Part shown: piece after piece, positions 8,990-17,938 of the stretch | Layout: every line of letters starts with the position of its first letter | Position numbering within the stretch: the stretch's first letter is position 1 | Source: Pseudomonas sp. NFACC02 | Lineage (GTDB): Bacteria; Pseudomonadota; Gammaproteobacteria; Pseudomonadales; Pseudomonadaceae | DNA: 43,359 bases | Direction: 5' to 3' | Assembly: GCF_900110765.1 (NCBI RefSeq) | Contig: NZ_FOEO01000045.1 | Location: forward strand, 1 to 43,359 | Notes under the pieces: generated by a model | The model's input: only the letters and a program-made list of their open reading frames with translations | The model's database searches: none | Told to the model about the DNA's origin: nothing | Program-made: the position numbers and the translations under genes

Positions 8990-9067
8990 TGGGCCCGTTT
9001 TTTTAGTCCGATCCTGATCGATGCCTGCCAGGCACTCGTCTGAGCGCAGGGCGATGAACGTCAAAAG

Positions 9068-9100
9068 AAGGCCGATCCATTGGCGGGTCGGCCTTTTTTT
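9068..9100 (+). terminator. Rho-independent terminator after icmP
   Basis: AAGGCCGATCC (9068-9078) pairs with GGGTCGGCCTT (9085-9095, one wobble) and is followed by a seven-T run. It ends the icmP transcript, so the downstream cluster genes probably need another promoter. The rest of 8990-9266 holds only a weak -35-like TTGAAC at 9196-9201. Confidence 0.88.
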
Positions 9101-9266
9101 GACCACGAAAAAACCGTCACCTCCCTGTGAACACGGGGTTTCTGAAGACCGATCCGTAAGTTTTGTAGGGCGTTTCCTGTTCGCCCCCTGTCGGATTGAA
9201 CGCGCTCTATTGGCCGTCGATCATGCGCACTTCCTTGACCCCACCCTATCCAGGAGGAGACAGAAA

Positions 9267-9806
9267 GTGCCCAAGAGAAACAACAAAAGGCGCCGCGTCA
9301 GCACACTCAAAGCCAATGACTACGGCATCCATCTGTTGGTCGGCATCAAGGGGCCTCGTGCCTGGAAAGTGACGATCTACCGTGATGGAAGAACCTTCAA
9401 CAGATTGTTTTCATTCTCTCGCTACGGTGGCCGCGAAGCCGCCCGCAAAGCAGCCGATGCTTGCCGCGACCAATTGCTGCTCGATCATCTGCCCAAACTC
9501 AGCCGCGACATCCGCCAACGACTCATCTCAACCAATACCAGCGGCTATCCCGGCGTGCATTACCGCTGCTACACCGGCATTGCCTACTGGGTGGCGCGCA
9601 CGACGCTACGCAATGGCAGCAGCGTGACCAAGTCATTCAGAGTCGAATACTACGGCTACGAACGCGCCAAGGAGCTCGCCATTCGCGAACGCGAGCGACA
9701 GCTCGACAGCATTGGCGACTACCGATCGTTCAAGGTCGTAGAAGGTGAACGTCGGCTGATGCAACTGTTGGTGGAAAATCCCGCGCTGGAAATTGCCGGC
9801 GTCTGA
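9267..9806 (+). CDS. Tandem AP2-like DNA-binding protein
   Basis: A 179-residue basic protein. I chose GTG at 9267 because a near-perfect ribosome site, AGGAGGAGA, sits just before it; the longer frame to 9021 reads back through the icmP terminator. Residues about 90-146 look like an AP2/integrase-type DNA-binding domain: TNTSGYPGVHY, a Trp (108) in YWVAR, then KSFRVEYYGYERAKELA. Residues about 20-72 look like a second, weaker copy (AWKVTIYRDGR, then FSRYGGREAARKAA). I see no HNH or GIY-YIG nuclease and no recombinase catalytic domain. AP2 domains in bacteria usually accompany phage nucleases, so a standalone protein may be a regulator or a remnant. It splits the normally contiguous icmP cluster and is followed by its own hairpin, which suggests insertion. 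The domain call is by eye only. Confidence 0.75.
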   Translation: MPKRNNKRRRVSTLKANDYGIHLLVGIKGPRAWKVTIYRDGRTFNRLFSFSRYGGREAARKAADACRDQLLLDHLPKLSRDIRQRLISTNTSGYPGVHYRCYTGIAYWVARTTLRNGSSVTKSFRVEYYGYERAKELAIRERERQLDSIGDYRSFKVVEGERRLMQLLVENPALEIAGV

Positions 9807-9813
9807 CTCGTGC

Positions 9814-9843
9814 TTTGCCGCCAAACCTCGGGTCTGGCGGCAA
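9814..9843 (+). terminator. Hairpin terminator after the AP2-like gene
   Basis: TTTGCCGCCA (9814-9823) and TGGCGGCAAA (9834-9843) form a perfect 10-bp stem seven bases after the stop codon. The following T tract is short (TTGG), so it may be a weak terminator or an RNA-stabilising hairpin. Confidence 0.55.
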
Positions 9844-9953
9844 ATTGGTTACAACACGTTTCGAGAGACACTTACAAACGCAAATCCCTCTTATTCCTGA
9901 ACAACGGGGCTGGTAAGCTCTCGCCCCGATTTCCAGCCCTTTGCAGGATGTGT

Positions 9954-11381
9954 ATGACTGCGCGGTTCCGTCTCTGGCTTTTCCTGCTGATGGCCTCGGC
10001 CCTTGGCGGGTGCGACGACGCCCCGCGTTTTACCGCCGCCGAGCCTGGCGAGGCACGATCCGGCGGCGCAACCACCGTCTACAAAAAGGACCGCGCGGCG
10101 TTTTCCCTTCCGTCCGCCAACCTTGCACCGACCCGGCGCCTGGACTTCAGCGTCGGCAACAGCTTTTTCCGGAATCCCTGGGTCATCGCGCCCTCGACCA
10201 CGACCGCGCGAGACGGCCTGGGTCCCTTGTTCAACACCAATGCATGCCAGAACTGCCACATCAAGGATGGCCGTGGACACCCGCCCGAGCCGGGCGCCGA
10301 CAACGCCGTGTCAATGCTCGTACGCCTGTCGATTCCCGATGAGCCTGCTTACGCAGAGCAGATCAAGCGTCTGGGCCTGACACCCGAGCCGGTCTATGGC
10401 AAACAGCTCCAGGACATGGCGATTCCCGGTGTGACACCCGAAGGCAAAGTGCGCGTGGAATATGACTCGATGACCGTGCACTTCCGCGACGGTACGCCCG
10501 CGCATCTGCGTCGCCCTACCCTGCAGATCACCCAGCTCGGTTACGGGGCGATGCACCCGCAGACCCGTGCCTCGGCCCGCATCGCGCCGCCCATGATCGG
10601 CCTGGGTCTGCTGGAGGCCATTCCTGAAGCAGCGATTCTGGCCAACGCCGACCCGGAGGACAGTAAAGGCACGGGGATCACCGGCACACCCAACTGGGTC
10701 TGGGACGACGCACAGCAGAAAACCGTGCTGGGACGTTTCGGCTGGAAGGCCTCGCAGCCCAGTCTCAATCAGCAAAACGCCCATGCCCTCGCCGGCGACA
10801 TGGGGCTGACCTCCAGCCTCAAGTCGGCGGATGACTGCACACCGACGCAGACCGCCTGCCTTGCCGCGCCCAACGGTGAAGGCCCTGACGGTGAGCCGGA
10901 AGTCAGCGATAACATTCTGCGGCTGATCACGTTCTACACCCGCAATCTGGGCGTGCCCGCGCGGCGTGACGTCTCCGACGCCCAAGTGCTGGCCGGCAAG
11001 AATCTGTTTTTCAAAGCCGGTTGCCAGCAGTGCCACACCCCGCAGTTCACGACCGCAGCCAACGCCGCCGAGCCCGAGCTCGCCAATCAGGTGATCCGCC
11101 CTTACACCGACCTGTTGCTGCACGACATGGGCGAAGGGCTCGCCGACAACCTCACGGAATTCCAGGCCAACGGCCAGCAATGGCGAACCCCGCCGTTGTG
11201 GGGCATCGGACTGACTCAGGCCGTTGGCGGCCATACGCAGTTTCTGCACGACGGGCGCGCCCGCAGCATCATGGAAGCCGTGCTGTGGCACGGTGGCGAA
11301 GCACTGCCCGCGCAACGTCAGGTGTTGGCTTTCGACGCCCAGCAGCGGGCAGCCCTGCTGGCGTTCCTGAATTCCCTATAA
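9954..11381 (+). CDS. Di-heme oxidoreductase-family lipoprotein (DUF1111/DHOR)
   Basis: A 475-residue c-type cytochrome lipoprotein. I chose ATG 9954, with AGGA five bases upstream; ATG 9948 would add two residues. The signal peptide ends in ALGGC (lipid Cys20). Two haem-binding motifs are visible: CQNCH at 98-102 and CQQCH at 357-361. The layout matches the putative di-haem thiol oxidoreductase/peroxidase family. Its reaction is not established; it may reduce or oxidise a periplasmic metal or thiol, and genomic association with imelysins suggests a role in iron handling. It is followed at 31 bp by the second imelysin and then DUF1513, mexV and mexW, so it probably leads a five-gene transcript. 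Confidence 0.9.
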   Translation: MTARFRLWLFLLMASALGGCDDAPRFTAAEPGEARSGGATTVYKKDRAAFSLPSANLAPTRRLDFSVGNSFFRNPWVIAPSTTTARDGLGPLFNTNACQNCHIKDGRGHPPEPGADNAVSMLVRLSIPDEPAYAEQIKRLGLTPEPVYGKQLQDMAIPGVTPEGKVRVEYDSMTVHFRDGTPAHLRRPTLQITQLGYGAMHPQTRASARIAPPMIGLGLLEAIPEAAILANADPEDSKGTGITGTPNWVWDDAQQKTVLGRFGWKASQPSLNQQNAHALAGDMGLTSSLKSADDCTPTQTACLAAPNGEGPDGEPEVSDNILRLITFYTRNLGVPARRDVSDAQVLAGKNLFFKAGCQQCHTPQFTTAANAAEPELANQVIRPYTDLLLHDMGEGLADNLTEFQANGQQWRTPPLWGIGLTQAVGGHTQFLHDGRARSIMEAVLWHGGEALPAQRQVLAFDAQQRAALLAFLNSL

Positions 11382-11412
11382 ACGTATTATCCAAACGATA
11401 AGGAGCCGGGAC

Positions 11413-12477
11413 ATGTTCCGCCCCAAGCTGTTGTTCACCAGCCTCGCCGCGCTCGCGTTGGGTGCCTGCGCACCGGCGGATCCACAGGCCGTGACGTCTG
11501 CCGCCATCGCCAGGCAGGTGATCCTGCCGACCTACAGCCGCTGGGTCGACGCTGACCGGCAACTGGCGGTGAGTGCGCAGGCGTTCTGCCAAGGCAAGAG
11601 CGATCTGGACACGGCGCGGGCCGACTTCCTCCACGCTCAGAAAGCCTGGGCCGAACTGCAGCCACTGCTGATCGGTCCGCTGGCCGAAGGCAACCGTTCG
11701 TGGCAGATACAGTTCTGGCCGGACAAGAAGAACCTCGTGGGCCGTCAGGTCGAACAACTGGTCACTGCCCAGCCTCACATCAGCGCCGATGAACTGGCTA
11801 AATCCAGCGTCGTCGTTCAGGGGTTGTCGGCGTATGAATACATCCTGTTCGATGCCGAAATCGACATGGCAAGCGCTGACCAGAAAGCGCGCTACTGCCC
11901 ACTGTTGATTGCCATCGGCGAGCGCCAGAAAACCCTGGCGCAAGAGATTCTCGACGGTTGGAACAGCACCGACGGCATGCTCGCGCAGTTGAGCAAATTC
12001 CCCAACCAGCGCTACGCCGACGCCCACGAAGCCATTGCCGAACTGCTGCGCGTGCAAGTCACCGCACTGGATAGTCTGAAGAAAAAACTCGGCACGCCGC
12101 TGGGTCGCCAGACCAAGGGCGTGCCGCAACCCTTCCAGGCCGAAGCCTGGCGCAGCAAGGCATCACTGAGCAGCCTGCAAGCGGGTCTCGCCAGCGCCGA
12201 AACAGTCTGGTCTGGCGTGGACAACAAAGGGCTGAGAAGTCTGTTACCTGCCGAGCAGAAGCCCCTGGCTGACAAGATCGACGCTGCCTACGCTGAAAGC
12301 CAAAAGCAGTTGGCAGCGCTGAAGCCGCCCTTGGTCGAGCTGCTCGCCACCGAGCAAGGCCGTCAGCAATTGAACGCGTTCTACGACAGCCTCAACAAGG
12401 TGCATCGCCTGCACGAGGGCGAACTCGCCAAAGCACTAGGCATTCAGCTTGGCTTCAATGCCAATGATGGTGACTGA
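11413..12477 (+). CDS. Imelysin-like lipoprotein with degenerate metal motif
   Basis: A 354-residue lipoprotein with lipobox ALGAC (Cys19) and a helical imelysin-like domain. At the place where GxHxxE is expected it reads GLSAYE (137-142), so the histidine is replaced by Ser139 and metal binding in the usual way is doubtful. ATG 11413 follows AAGGAGCC. It sits between the di-heme gene and DUF1513, with the next start one base after its stop, so translational coupling is likely. I infer that it is a partner or scaffold for IcmP and the di-heme protein rather than a protease. The family is confident; the function is not. Confidence 0.87.
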   Translation: MFRPKLLFTSLAALALGACAPADPQAVTSAAIARQVILPTYSRWVDADRQLAVSAQAFCQGKSDLDTARADFLHAQKAWAELQPLLIGPLAEGNRSWQIQFWPDKKNLVGRQVEQLVTAQPHISADELAKSSVVVQGLSAYEYILFDAEIDMASADQKARYCPLLIAIGERQKTLAQEILDGWNSTDGMLAQLSKFPNQRYADAHEAIAELLRVQVTALDSLKKKLGTPLGRQTKGVPQPFQAEAWRSKASLSSLQAGLASAETVWSGVDNKGLRSLLPAEQKPLADKIDAAYAESQKQLAALKPPLVELLATEQGRQQLNAFYDSLNKVHRLHEGELAKALGIQLGFNANDGD

Positions 12478-12478
12478 T

Positions 12479-13591
12479 ATGTTGCGACGTCAGGCCTTGG
12501 CTCTCGGCACCCTTGTTCTCAGCGCCTGTACTCTGGGTGGATGGACGCTGTTCAAAAAGAAAGGCGAAAGCCCGCTGCTGTTGTCTGCCCGGGATGACAG
12601 CGATGGCAGGCACTACGCCGTGGGGTATCGCGTGGACGGTACTCAGGTGTTCGCCACACAGGTGGCCCAGCGTTGCCACGACATCGTCAATCATCCAGAC
12701 CGGCCGATTGCGCTGTTCGTCGCCCGCAGACCGGGGACCGAGAGCTACCTGATCGACCTGCGCGACGGTCGTCTGTTGCAGACCATCATCTCGAAGCCGA
12801 ATCGACACTTCTACGGTCATGCGGTTATTCACAAGGACGGGGAATGGCTGTACGCCACCGAAAACGACACCACCGATCCGGGGCGTGGATTACTTGGCGT
12901 CTACCGGTTTGTCGATGATCGCCTGGCGCACAGTGGTGAGATCCCGACCCATGGCATAGGCCCGCATCAGGTGTCCTGGTTGCCGGACGGCGAGACGCTT
13001 GCCGTTGCAAACGGTGGCATCCGCACCGAGGCCGAAAGCCGGGTCGAGATGAACCTGAATGCCATGGAACCGAGCCTGGTATTGATGCAACGGGACGGCA
13101 CGCTGTTGAGCAAGGAAACCTTGTTCCAGCCGATGAACAGCGTTCGCCATATGGCGATTGCCGCTGACGGCACCCTGGTGACGGGTCAACAGTTCATGGG
13201 GGCATCCCATGAGCCTGCCGAATTGCTCGCGATCAAACGGCCGGGGCAACCGTTTCAGGCGTTTCCCGTGGCTGAACAGCAGTTGCAAGCGATGGCGCAC
13301 TACACCGCGAGCGTGGCCATCCACAGCGAATTGCGGCTGGTCGCCTTAACAGCGCCGCGCGGCAATCGTTTCTTTATCTGGGACCTGGACACCGGCGCGG
13401 TCCGGCTGGATGCGCCGCTGCCTGATTGCGCGGGTGTCGGGGCAGTCGCCGAGGGTTTCGTCGTCACCTCGGGACAGGGCCGATGCCGCTTTTACGATTG
13501 CCGCCAGAGCACACTGATTGCTCAGCCACTGGAGCTGCCGGCAGGGTTGTGGGATAACCATTTGCATGTGGTTGAGGTAGGCCTGGGATAG
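12479..13591 (+). CDS. DUF1513 periplasmic beta-propeller-like protein
   Basis: A 370-residue protein from ATG 12479, which follows the previous stop by one base; in-frame ATG 12464 lies within the preceding gene and is less likely. The N-terminus MLRRQALALGTLVLSAC has a twin-arginine-like pair and a hydrophobic core, so export is expected, possibly as a lipoprotein (LSAC). The body has repeats resembling propeller blades (YATENDTTDPGRGLLGVYRF, GPHQVSWLPDGETLAVANGG). DUF1513 proteins consistently accompany imelysin and di-heme genes; their role is unknown, with a metal-site or cofactor function conceivable. Confidence 0.87.
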   Translation: MLRRQALALGTLVLSACTLGGWTLFKKKGESPLLLSARDDSDGRHYAVGYRVDGTQVFATQVAQRCHDIVNHPDRPIALFVARRPGTESYLIDLRDGRLLQTIISKPNRHFYGHAVIHKDGEWLYATENDTTDPGRGLLGVYRFVDDRLAHSGEIPTHGIGPHQVSWLPDGETLAVANGGIRTEAESRVEMNLNAMEPSLVLMQRDGTLLSKETLFQPMNSVRHMAIAADGTLVTGQQFMGASHEPAELLAIKRPGQPFQAFPVAEQQLQAMAHYTASVAIHSELRLVALTAPRGNRFFIWDLDTGAVRLDAPLPDCAGVGAVAEGFVVTSGQGRCRFYDCRQSTLIAQPLELPAGLWDNHLHVVEVGLG

Positions 13592-13634
13592 CATCAAGGC
13601 CGCCTGCTTCATCTATTTTTCAAGGAAGTGAAAT

Positions 13635-14786
13635 ATGTTGCGTCGCCGCATGTTGATCATGTTGGGTGTTGTCGTCATCGTGGTGCTGGCCCTGGGCGGG
13701 TACAAGGCATTTTCGATCTACCAACAGATCCAGCAATTCACCGCCCCCAAGCCGCCGATCAATGTGGCGGTTGCAGTGGTCGAGGAACGTCCCTGGCAGA
13801 ATCGCCTGCCTGCCATCGGCACGCTCAGGGCTTTGCAAGGCGTGGACCTGGCGTTGGAAATCTCTGGCACGGTCAAGGCCTTGCAGTTCGAGTCCGGCCA
13901 GAAGGTCAAGGTGGGCCAGCCCCTCGTGCAACTCGACAGCGACGTGGAGAAAGGCCTGCTCGGCACCGCCGAAGCTGACTTGGGTCTGGCGCAGCTGGAC
14001 TTCGCTCGCGGCAGCAAATTGGTGGGCGATGGTTCCATTTCCAGGGGCGACTTCGACAAGCTCGCCGCCACGCAGAAAAAAGCCGCGGCCAGTGTCGCGC
14101 AACTGAATGCCTCGCTGGCCAAGAAACGCATTCTCGCGCCATTCAGCGGCACCATCGGCATTCGTCAGGTGGACGTGGGCGATTACCTCGCCAGCGGCAC
14201 GGTCATCGCCACCCTTCAAGACCTGAGCAGCCTCTACGTCGACTTCTTTGTACCGGAACAAATGCTGCCAAAACTCGCCCTCGGCCAACAGGTGCAGGTC
14301 AGCGTAGCGGCCTACCCGGACGCCGTGTTCATCGCCAGCATCAGCGCCATCAACCCCAAGGTCGAAGATGCCACACGCAACGTGCTCGTGCGTGCCACCC
14401 TCCCCAACCCCGAAAGCAAACTGCTGCCCGGCATGTTCGCCAATTTGCAGGTCATCCTCGGACAGGGCTCTCCGCAACTGGTGGTGCCCGAAAGCACCAT
14501 CACCTACACGCTGTATGGCAACTCGGTGTATGTCGTCGTGCCGAAAAAAGGCACTGACGGCCAGTTGGAAAAAAACGACAAGGGTGAACCGCAACTGGCC
14601 GTCGAACGACGTTTCGTGACCACCGGCGAGCGCCGTGGCGGGCTGGTGATCATCAGCAAGGGATTGAAAGCAGGCGAGCAAGTGGTGACCGGCGGCCAGC
14701 TCAAGCTGGACAACGGCACTCACGTCGCCATCAGCGCCGATCAGGCTGCGCCCGCAGAGCAGAAAAGCCAACCCAAGGCTGACTGA
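13635..14786 (+). CDS. mexV: RND efflux periplasmic adaptor, MexV-like
   Basis: A 383-residue membrane fusion protein. The N-terminus has one hydrophobic anchor (about 8-24, MLGVVVIVVLALGGY). A biotinyl-lipoyl-like half motif (GVDLALEISGTVKALQFESG) and its partner (RILAPFSGTIGIRQVDVGDY) flank a helical hairpin of about 60 residues. Beta-barrel and membrane-proximal domains follow. AAGGAAG precedes the ATG. It bridges an RND pump to an outer-membrane channel. The mexW-like pump starts 40 bp downstream. The symbol rests on synteny with MexVW of P. aeruginosa next to the same imelysin cluster; other HAE1 adaptors are similar in sequence. Confidence 0.9.
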   Translation: MLRRRMLIMLGVVVIVVLALGGYKAFSIYQQIQQFTAPKPPINVAVAVVEERPWQNRLPAIGTLRALQGVDLALEISGTVKALQFESGQKVKVGQPLVQLDSDVEKGLLGTAEADLGLAQLDFARGSKLVGDGSISRGDFDKLAATQKKAAASVAQLNASLAKKRILAPFSGTIGIRQVDVGDYLASGTVIATLQDLSSLYVDFFVPEQMLPKLALGQQVQVSVAAYPDAVFIASISAINPKVEDATRNVLVRATLPNPESKLLPGMFANLQVILGQGSPQLVVPESTITYTLYGNSVYVVVPKKGTDGQLEKNDKGEPQLAVERRFVTTGERRGGLVIISKGLKAGEQVVTGGQLKLDNGTHVAISADQAAPAEQKSQPKAD

Positions 14787-14826
14787 TCACAGCTGACGGC
14801 TCGAAGGAGCCTTCAAAGGAACGACC

Positions 14827-17800
14827 ATGGCATTCACAGACCCGTTCATCCGCCGCCCCGTCCTCGCCAGTGTGATCAGCCTGCTGATCGTGCTGCTGGG
14901 CTTTCAGGCGTTCAGCAAACTGACCATCCGCCAATACCCGCAGATGGAAAACGCCCTGATCACGGTGACCACGGCGTACCCCGGCGCCAATGCCGAAACC
15001 ATTCAGGGCTACATCACCCAGCCGCTGCAGCAGAGTCTGGCCAGCGCGGAAGGCATCGACTACATGACCTCGGTCAGTCGGCAGAACTTCTCGGTGATCT
15101 CGATCTACGCGCGTATCGGCGCGAACACCGACCGGCTCTACACCGAGTTGTTGGCCAAGGCCAATGAAGTCAAAAACAAGCTGCCGCAGGACGCTGAAGA
15201 CCCGGTGCTGAGCAAGGAAGCGGCCGATGCCTCGGCACTCATGTACATCAGTTTCTACAGCTCGGAACTGAACAATCCGCAAATCACTGATTACCTGTCC
15301 CGCGTCATTCAGCCAAAGCTGGCCACACTGCCCGGCATGGCCGAAGCCGAGATTCTCGGCAATCAGGTGTTCGCCATGCGCCTGTGGCTGGACCCGGTCA
15401 AGCTCGCAGGCTTCGGCCTGACGGCCAGCGATGTGACGGACGCGGTGCGCAAGTACAACTTCTTGTCTGCCGCGGGCGAGGTCAAAGGCGAATACGTGGT
15501 GACCAGTGTCAACGCCACCACCGATCTGAAATCCCCGGAGACATTCGCCGCCATCCCCCTGAAGACCGTAGGTGACAGCCGTGTCTTGCTTGGCGATGTG
15601 GCGCGCGTCGAAATGGGCGCGGAAAACTACGACACCGTCAGCTCTTTCGACGGCACACCTTCGGTTTACATCGGCATCAAGGGCACGCCCAGTTCCAACC
15701 CGCTGGACGTGATCAAGGAAGTCCGGCGGATCATGCCGGAGCTTGAAAGCCAACTGCCGCCCAGCCTGAAAGTCTCCATCGCCTACGACGCCACCTTGTT
15801 CATCCAGGCCTCGATCCATGAAGTGGTGAAAACGCTGATCGAGGCGGTGCTGATCGTCATCGTCGTGGTGTTCCTGTTTCTGGGTGCGCTGCGCTCGGTC
15901 CTGATCCCGGTGATCACCATTCCGTTGTCGATGATCGGCGTGCTGTTCTTCATGCAGGTGATGGGGTACTCGATCAACCTGCTGACGTTGCTGGCCATGG
16001 TGTTGGCGATCGGTCTGGTGGTGGACGACGCCATCGTCGTGGTGGAAAACATTCATCGGCACATCGAAGAGGGCAAAACGCCTTTGAACGCGGCGCTGGA
16101 AGGCGCGCGCGAGATCGCCATGCCGGTGGTGTCGATGACGGTGACCCTGGCCGCCGTTTATGCGCCAATCGGTTTCCTCCAGGGCCTGACAGGCGCGCTG
16201 TTCAAGGAGTTCGCGCTGACGCTGGCGGGTGCCGTGGTGATTTCCGGGATCGTCGCCCTGACTCTTTCGCCCATGATGTGCGCCGTTCTGCTGCGCCATG
16301 ACGAAAACCCGAGCGGACTGGCACACAAGCTCGACCAGATTTTCGACGGTTTGAAAGTGCGCTATCAACGCCTGCTGCATGGCACGTTGAACAGTCGTCC
16401 GGTGGTCATCGTCTTCGCCGTGCTGGTGCTGTGCCTGATTCCGGTCTTCCTGAAATTCAGCCAGTCGCAACTGGCGCCTGATGAAGACCAGGGCATCATT
16501 TTCATGATGGCGACGTCGCCACAACCGACCAACCTTGATTACATGAACACGTACACCGACCAGTTCATCTCCATTTTCAAGGCGTTCCCCGAGTACTATT
16601 CGTCGTTCCAGATCAATGGCTTCAACGGCGTACAGACCGGTGTCGGTGGTTTCCTGCTCAAGCCATGGGACGAACGCAAACGCACACAGATGGAACTGTT
16701 ACCGGAAGTTCAGGCCAAGCTCGAACAGATCACCGGCCTGCAGATTTTTGGGTTCAACTTGCCGTCGTTGCCAGGAACCGGTGAAGGGCTGCCCTTTCAG
16801 TTCGTGATCAATTCGCCGAACGATTATCCCGCGCTGCTTGAGGTCGTCGACCGGATCAAGAAGCGCGCGACGGAATCCGGCAAGTTCGCGTTTCTCGATG
16901 TGGATCTGGCGTTCGACAAGCCGGAAGTCGTGGTTGATATCGACCGTGCCAAGGCGGCACAGATGGGCGTTTCGATGCAGGACCTGGGCGGGAGTCTGGC
17001 CACCTTGCTGGGCGAAGCGGAGATCAACCGCTTCACCATCGATGGCCGCAGTTACAAGGTCATCGCGCAAGTGGAACGGGCTTACCGCGATAACCCTGAG
17101 TGGCTGTCGAACTATTACGTGAAAAACAGCGAGGGCAAGATGCTCCCGCTGTCGACGCTGATCACCGTCAGTGACCGTGCCAGACCGCGCCAGCTCAACC
17201 AGTTCCAGCAGCTCAACTCAGCCATCATCTCGGGTTTTCCGCTGGTCAGCATGGGCGAAGCCATCGATACGGTGCGACAAATCGCCGATCAGGAAGCACC
17301 CGCCGGGTTTGCCTATGACTACGCAGGCGCGTCCCGTCAATACGTGCAGGAAGGCAATGCGTTGTGGGTGACGTTCGGCCTTGCGCTGGCCATTATTTTC
17401 CTGGTGCTGGCAGCGCAGTTCGAAAGCTTTCGCGATCCGCTGGTGATTCTGGTGACCGTGCCCTTATCGATCTGCGGCGCGCTGATCCCGCTGTTCCTCG
17501 GCATATCCACGCTCAACATTTATACGCAGGTTGGCCTTGTGACGTTGATCGGGCTGATCAGCAAGCACGGCATCCTGATCGTCGAATTCGCGAACCAACT
17601 GCGGCGCGACAAGGGCCTTGGGGTGCGAGAGGCCGTGGAGGAAGCGGCCGCGATTCGCCTGCGCCCGGTTCTGATGACCACCGCAGCGATGGTGTTCGGC
17701 ATGGTGCCGCTGATTCTGGCAACGGGGGCGGGAGCGGTCAGCCGCTTCGACATCGGGCTGGTGATCGCGACAGGGATGTCGGTGGGGACGTTGTTTACGT

Positions 17801-17853
17801 TGTTTGTGTTGCCGTGTGTTTATACGGTGATGGCGGGGAAGGCGCGAGTTTGA
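14827..17853 (+). CDS. mexW: RND multidrug efflux pump, MexW-like
   Basis: A 1008-residue inner-membrane HAE1-type RND transporter, expected to have 12 TM helices and two large periplasmic loops. The proton-relay aspartates are present in TM4 (GLVVDDAIVVVENI, Asp400 and Asp401), and a TM10 lysine lies in LIGLISKHGILIVEFAN. The N-terminus FTDPFIRRPVLASVISLL is typical. It exports drugs or metabolites with proton antiport, together with MexV and an outer-membrane channel. No channel gene is present, as in P. aeruginosa MexVW, which uses OprM. AAAGGA precedes the ATG. The end of the transcript shows no strong plus-strand T run. Confidence 0.94.
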   Translation: MAFTDPFIRRPVLASVISLLIVLLGFQAFSKLTIRQYPQMENALITVTTAYPGANAETIQGYITQPLQQSLASAEGIDYMTSVSRQNFSVISIYARIGANTDRLYTELLAKANEVKNKLPQDAEDPVLSKEAADASALMYISFYSSELNNPQITDYLSRVIQPKLATLPGMAEAEILGNQVFAMRLWLDPVKLAGFGLTASDVTDAVRKYNFLSAAGEVKGEYVVTSVNATTDLKSPETFAAIPLKTVGDSRVLLGDVARVEMGAENYDTVSSFDGTPSVYIGIKGTPSSNPLDVIKEVRRIMPELESQLPPSLKVSIAYDATLFIQASIHEVVKTLIEAVLIVIVVVFLFLGALRSVLIPVITIPLSMIGVLFFMQVMGYSINLLTLLAMVLAIGLVVDDAIVVVENIHRHIEEGKTPLNAALEGAREIAMPVVSMTVTLAAVYAPIGFLQGLTGALFKEFALTLAGAVVISGIVALTLSPMMCAVLLRHDENPSGLAHKLDQIFDGLKVRYQRLLHGTLNSRPVVIVFAVLVLCLIPVFLKFSQSQLAPDEDQGIIFMMATSPQPTNLDYMNTYTDQFISIFKAFPEYYSSFQINGFNGVQTGVGGFLLKPWDERKRTQMELLPEVQAKLEQITGLQIFGFNLPSLPGTGEGLPFQFVINSPNDYPALLEVVDRIKKRATESGKFAFLDVDLAFDKPEVVVDIDRAKAAQMGVSMQDLGGSLATLLGEAEINRFTIDGRSYKVIAQVERAYRDNPEWLSNYYVKNSEGKMLPLSTLITVSDRARPRQLNQFQQLNSAIISGFPLVSMGEAIDTVRQIADQEAPAGFAYDYAGASRQYVQEGNALWVTFGLALAIIFLVLAAQFESFRDPLVILVTVPLSICGALIPLFLGISTLNIYTQVGLVTLIGLISKHGILIVEFANQLRRDKGLGVREAVEEAAAIRLRPVLMTTAAMVFGMVPLILATGAGAVSRFDIGLVIATGMSVGTLFTLFVLPCVYTVMAGKARV

Positions 17854-17891
17854 TGTTGAGGGTATCGGCTTGGAAAACCCCAACTCACCCC

Positions 17892-17922
17892 AAATAAAAA
17901 AGGCCCCGATCAACGGGGCCTT
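17892..17922 (-). terminator. Terminator of the small gene-kinase-methyltransferase unit
   Basis: AAGGCCCCG (17900-17908) pairs with CGGGGCCTT (17914-17922). On the minus strand the stem is followed by TTTTTTATTT, so it mainly serves the minus-strand unit ending at 17939. It may also stop mexW transcripts, but the plus strand lacks a T run. Confidence 0.82.
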
Positions 17923-17938
17923 CAGTCAGGTGGTTGTC

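Noticed and set aside
7613..9106. 497-codon open frame opposite icmP
   Set aside because: Mirror frame of the imelysin gene that also runs through its terminator.
9848..9953. Fur box upstream of the di-heme gene
   Set aside because: I looked for a 7-1-7 palindrome and found no match better than chance.
14731..16524. 597-codon open frame opposite mexW
   Set aside because: Antisense to conserved RND pump sequence; rich in His/Arg/Gln, characteristic of a shadow frame.
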